Shown: piece after piece, positions 5,788 through 6,062 of the stretch
Position numbering within the stretch: the stretch's first letter is position 1
How the letters are laid out: each line of letters begins with the position of its first letter
Assembly: GCA_947385505.1 (NCBI GenBank)
Contig: CANDLP010000157.1
Location: 1 to 6,062, forward strand
Origin: an uncultured Clostridia bacterium
GTDB lineage: Bacteria > Bacillota > Clostridia > Oscillospirales > Ruminococcaceae
DNA: 6,062 bases
Reading direction: 5' to 3'
Position numbers and translations under genes: made by a program
The notes under the pieces: model-generated
The model's input: only the letters and a program-made list of their open reading frames with translations
Database searches by the model: none
What the model was told of the DNA's origin: nothing

Positions 5788-6062
5788 TTATTTTAAAGGC
5801 TTCATCAGCTTGCTGTGCACCGAGCTGTAAAAGCTCTCGCCGACAATATCAATAAGATTTAAGCATAGCTCTGATTTCTTTATTTTAACACTGTCATCGG
5901 GGGAAATCGGTATGGATTCGTTTCCGTCAACCGATACAAATACGCTGCTGTTTTCGTAAGCGATATATTCCGCTCTCAGCGGCTCATCAACCGATAAGAG
6001 CATTGTACGGTTAAAAAGTGTGTGAGGAGAAAGCGCAGTAAGTTCAAAACAGTATATTTTCG
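5788..6062 (-). CDS. nadK: NAD kinase, C-terminal part (5' end outside window)
   Basis: The minus-strand frame is open from the window edge to TAA at 5788-5790 and gives 90 residues. It begins KIYCFELTALSPHTLFNRTM and continues into a segment with VFVSVDGNESIPISPDDSVKIKKSE. The LTALSPHTLFNR segment corresponds to the conserved 'TPI.PHTL..RP' region of NAD kinases. The VDGN...D.V.I..S segment is the usual C-terminal beta element. NAD kinase phosphorylates NAD to NADP in the cytoplasm using ATP or polyphosphate. The catalytic GGDGT and NE/D motifs lie further N-terminal, outside the window, so integrity cannot be judged. Its position upstream of argR and recN on the same strand independently supports the call. 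An internal ATG at 6001-6003 is not the start, because the conserved PHTL region precedes it. Confidence 0.9.
   Translation of the reverse strand, partial: KIYCFELTALSPHTLFNRTMLLSVDEPLRAEYIAYENSSVFVSVDGNESIPISPDDSVKIKKSELCLNLIDIVGESFYSSVHSKLMKPLK

Overview
The window reads as chromosome from a low-to-moderate GC Firmicute, most likely a member of the Clostridia. The main reason is the minus-strand order nadK, argR, recN, a standard Firmicutes block. Strong GGAGG-type ribosome-binding sites, a clean TTGATA/TACAAT promoter and a TTG start on recN fit this. The genus cannot be told from the sequence.

Layout from left to right: (1) the 3' end of an unrecognised plus-strand gene (1-132), followed by two abutting GC-rich hairpins (144-177). 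(2) A plus-strand gene for a winged-helix protein, probably related to the HTH_42/AlkZ-like family (232-1290). Its stop overlaps, tail to tail, that of (3) a minus-strand AraC-family regulator with a cupin sensor domain (1285-2175). (4) A 117-bp divergent control region. (5) A plus-strand 12-helix MFS transporter resembling the fucose-permease group (2293-3480). (6) A 20-bp perfect inverted repeat between convergent genes (3484-3532). (7) Minus-strand recN (3546-5204), argR (5276-5707) and the 3' part of nadK (5788-6062, cut by the window edge).

Two functional units stand out. The AraC regulator and the MFS transporter form a divergent pair. Their shared intergenic region has two 19-bp direct copies at an exact 21-bp period, and the promoter-proximal copy overlaps the transporter's -35 box. 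This is the expected geometry for an AraC-type activator, so the regulator probably senses a small ligand, perhaps a sugar, and switches on its uptake. The nadK-argR-recN block is housekeeping: NADP synthesis, arginine regulation and double-strand-break repair.

Most of the window is ordinary. I see no CRISPR array, tRNA, rRNA, transposase or defence system. The least explained parts are the intergenic repeats: a 16-bp sequence occurs identically at two loci, each time spanning a gene's stop codon and leading into a hairpin. The winged-helix protein is also of unknown function.
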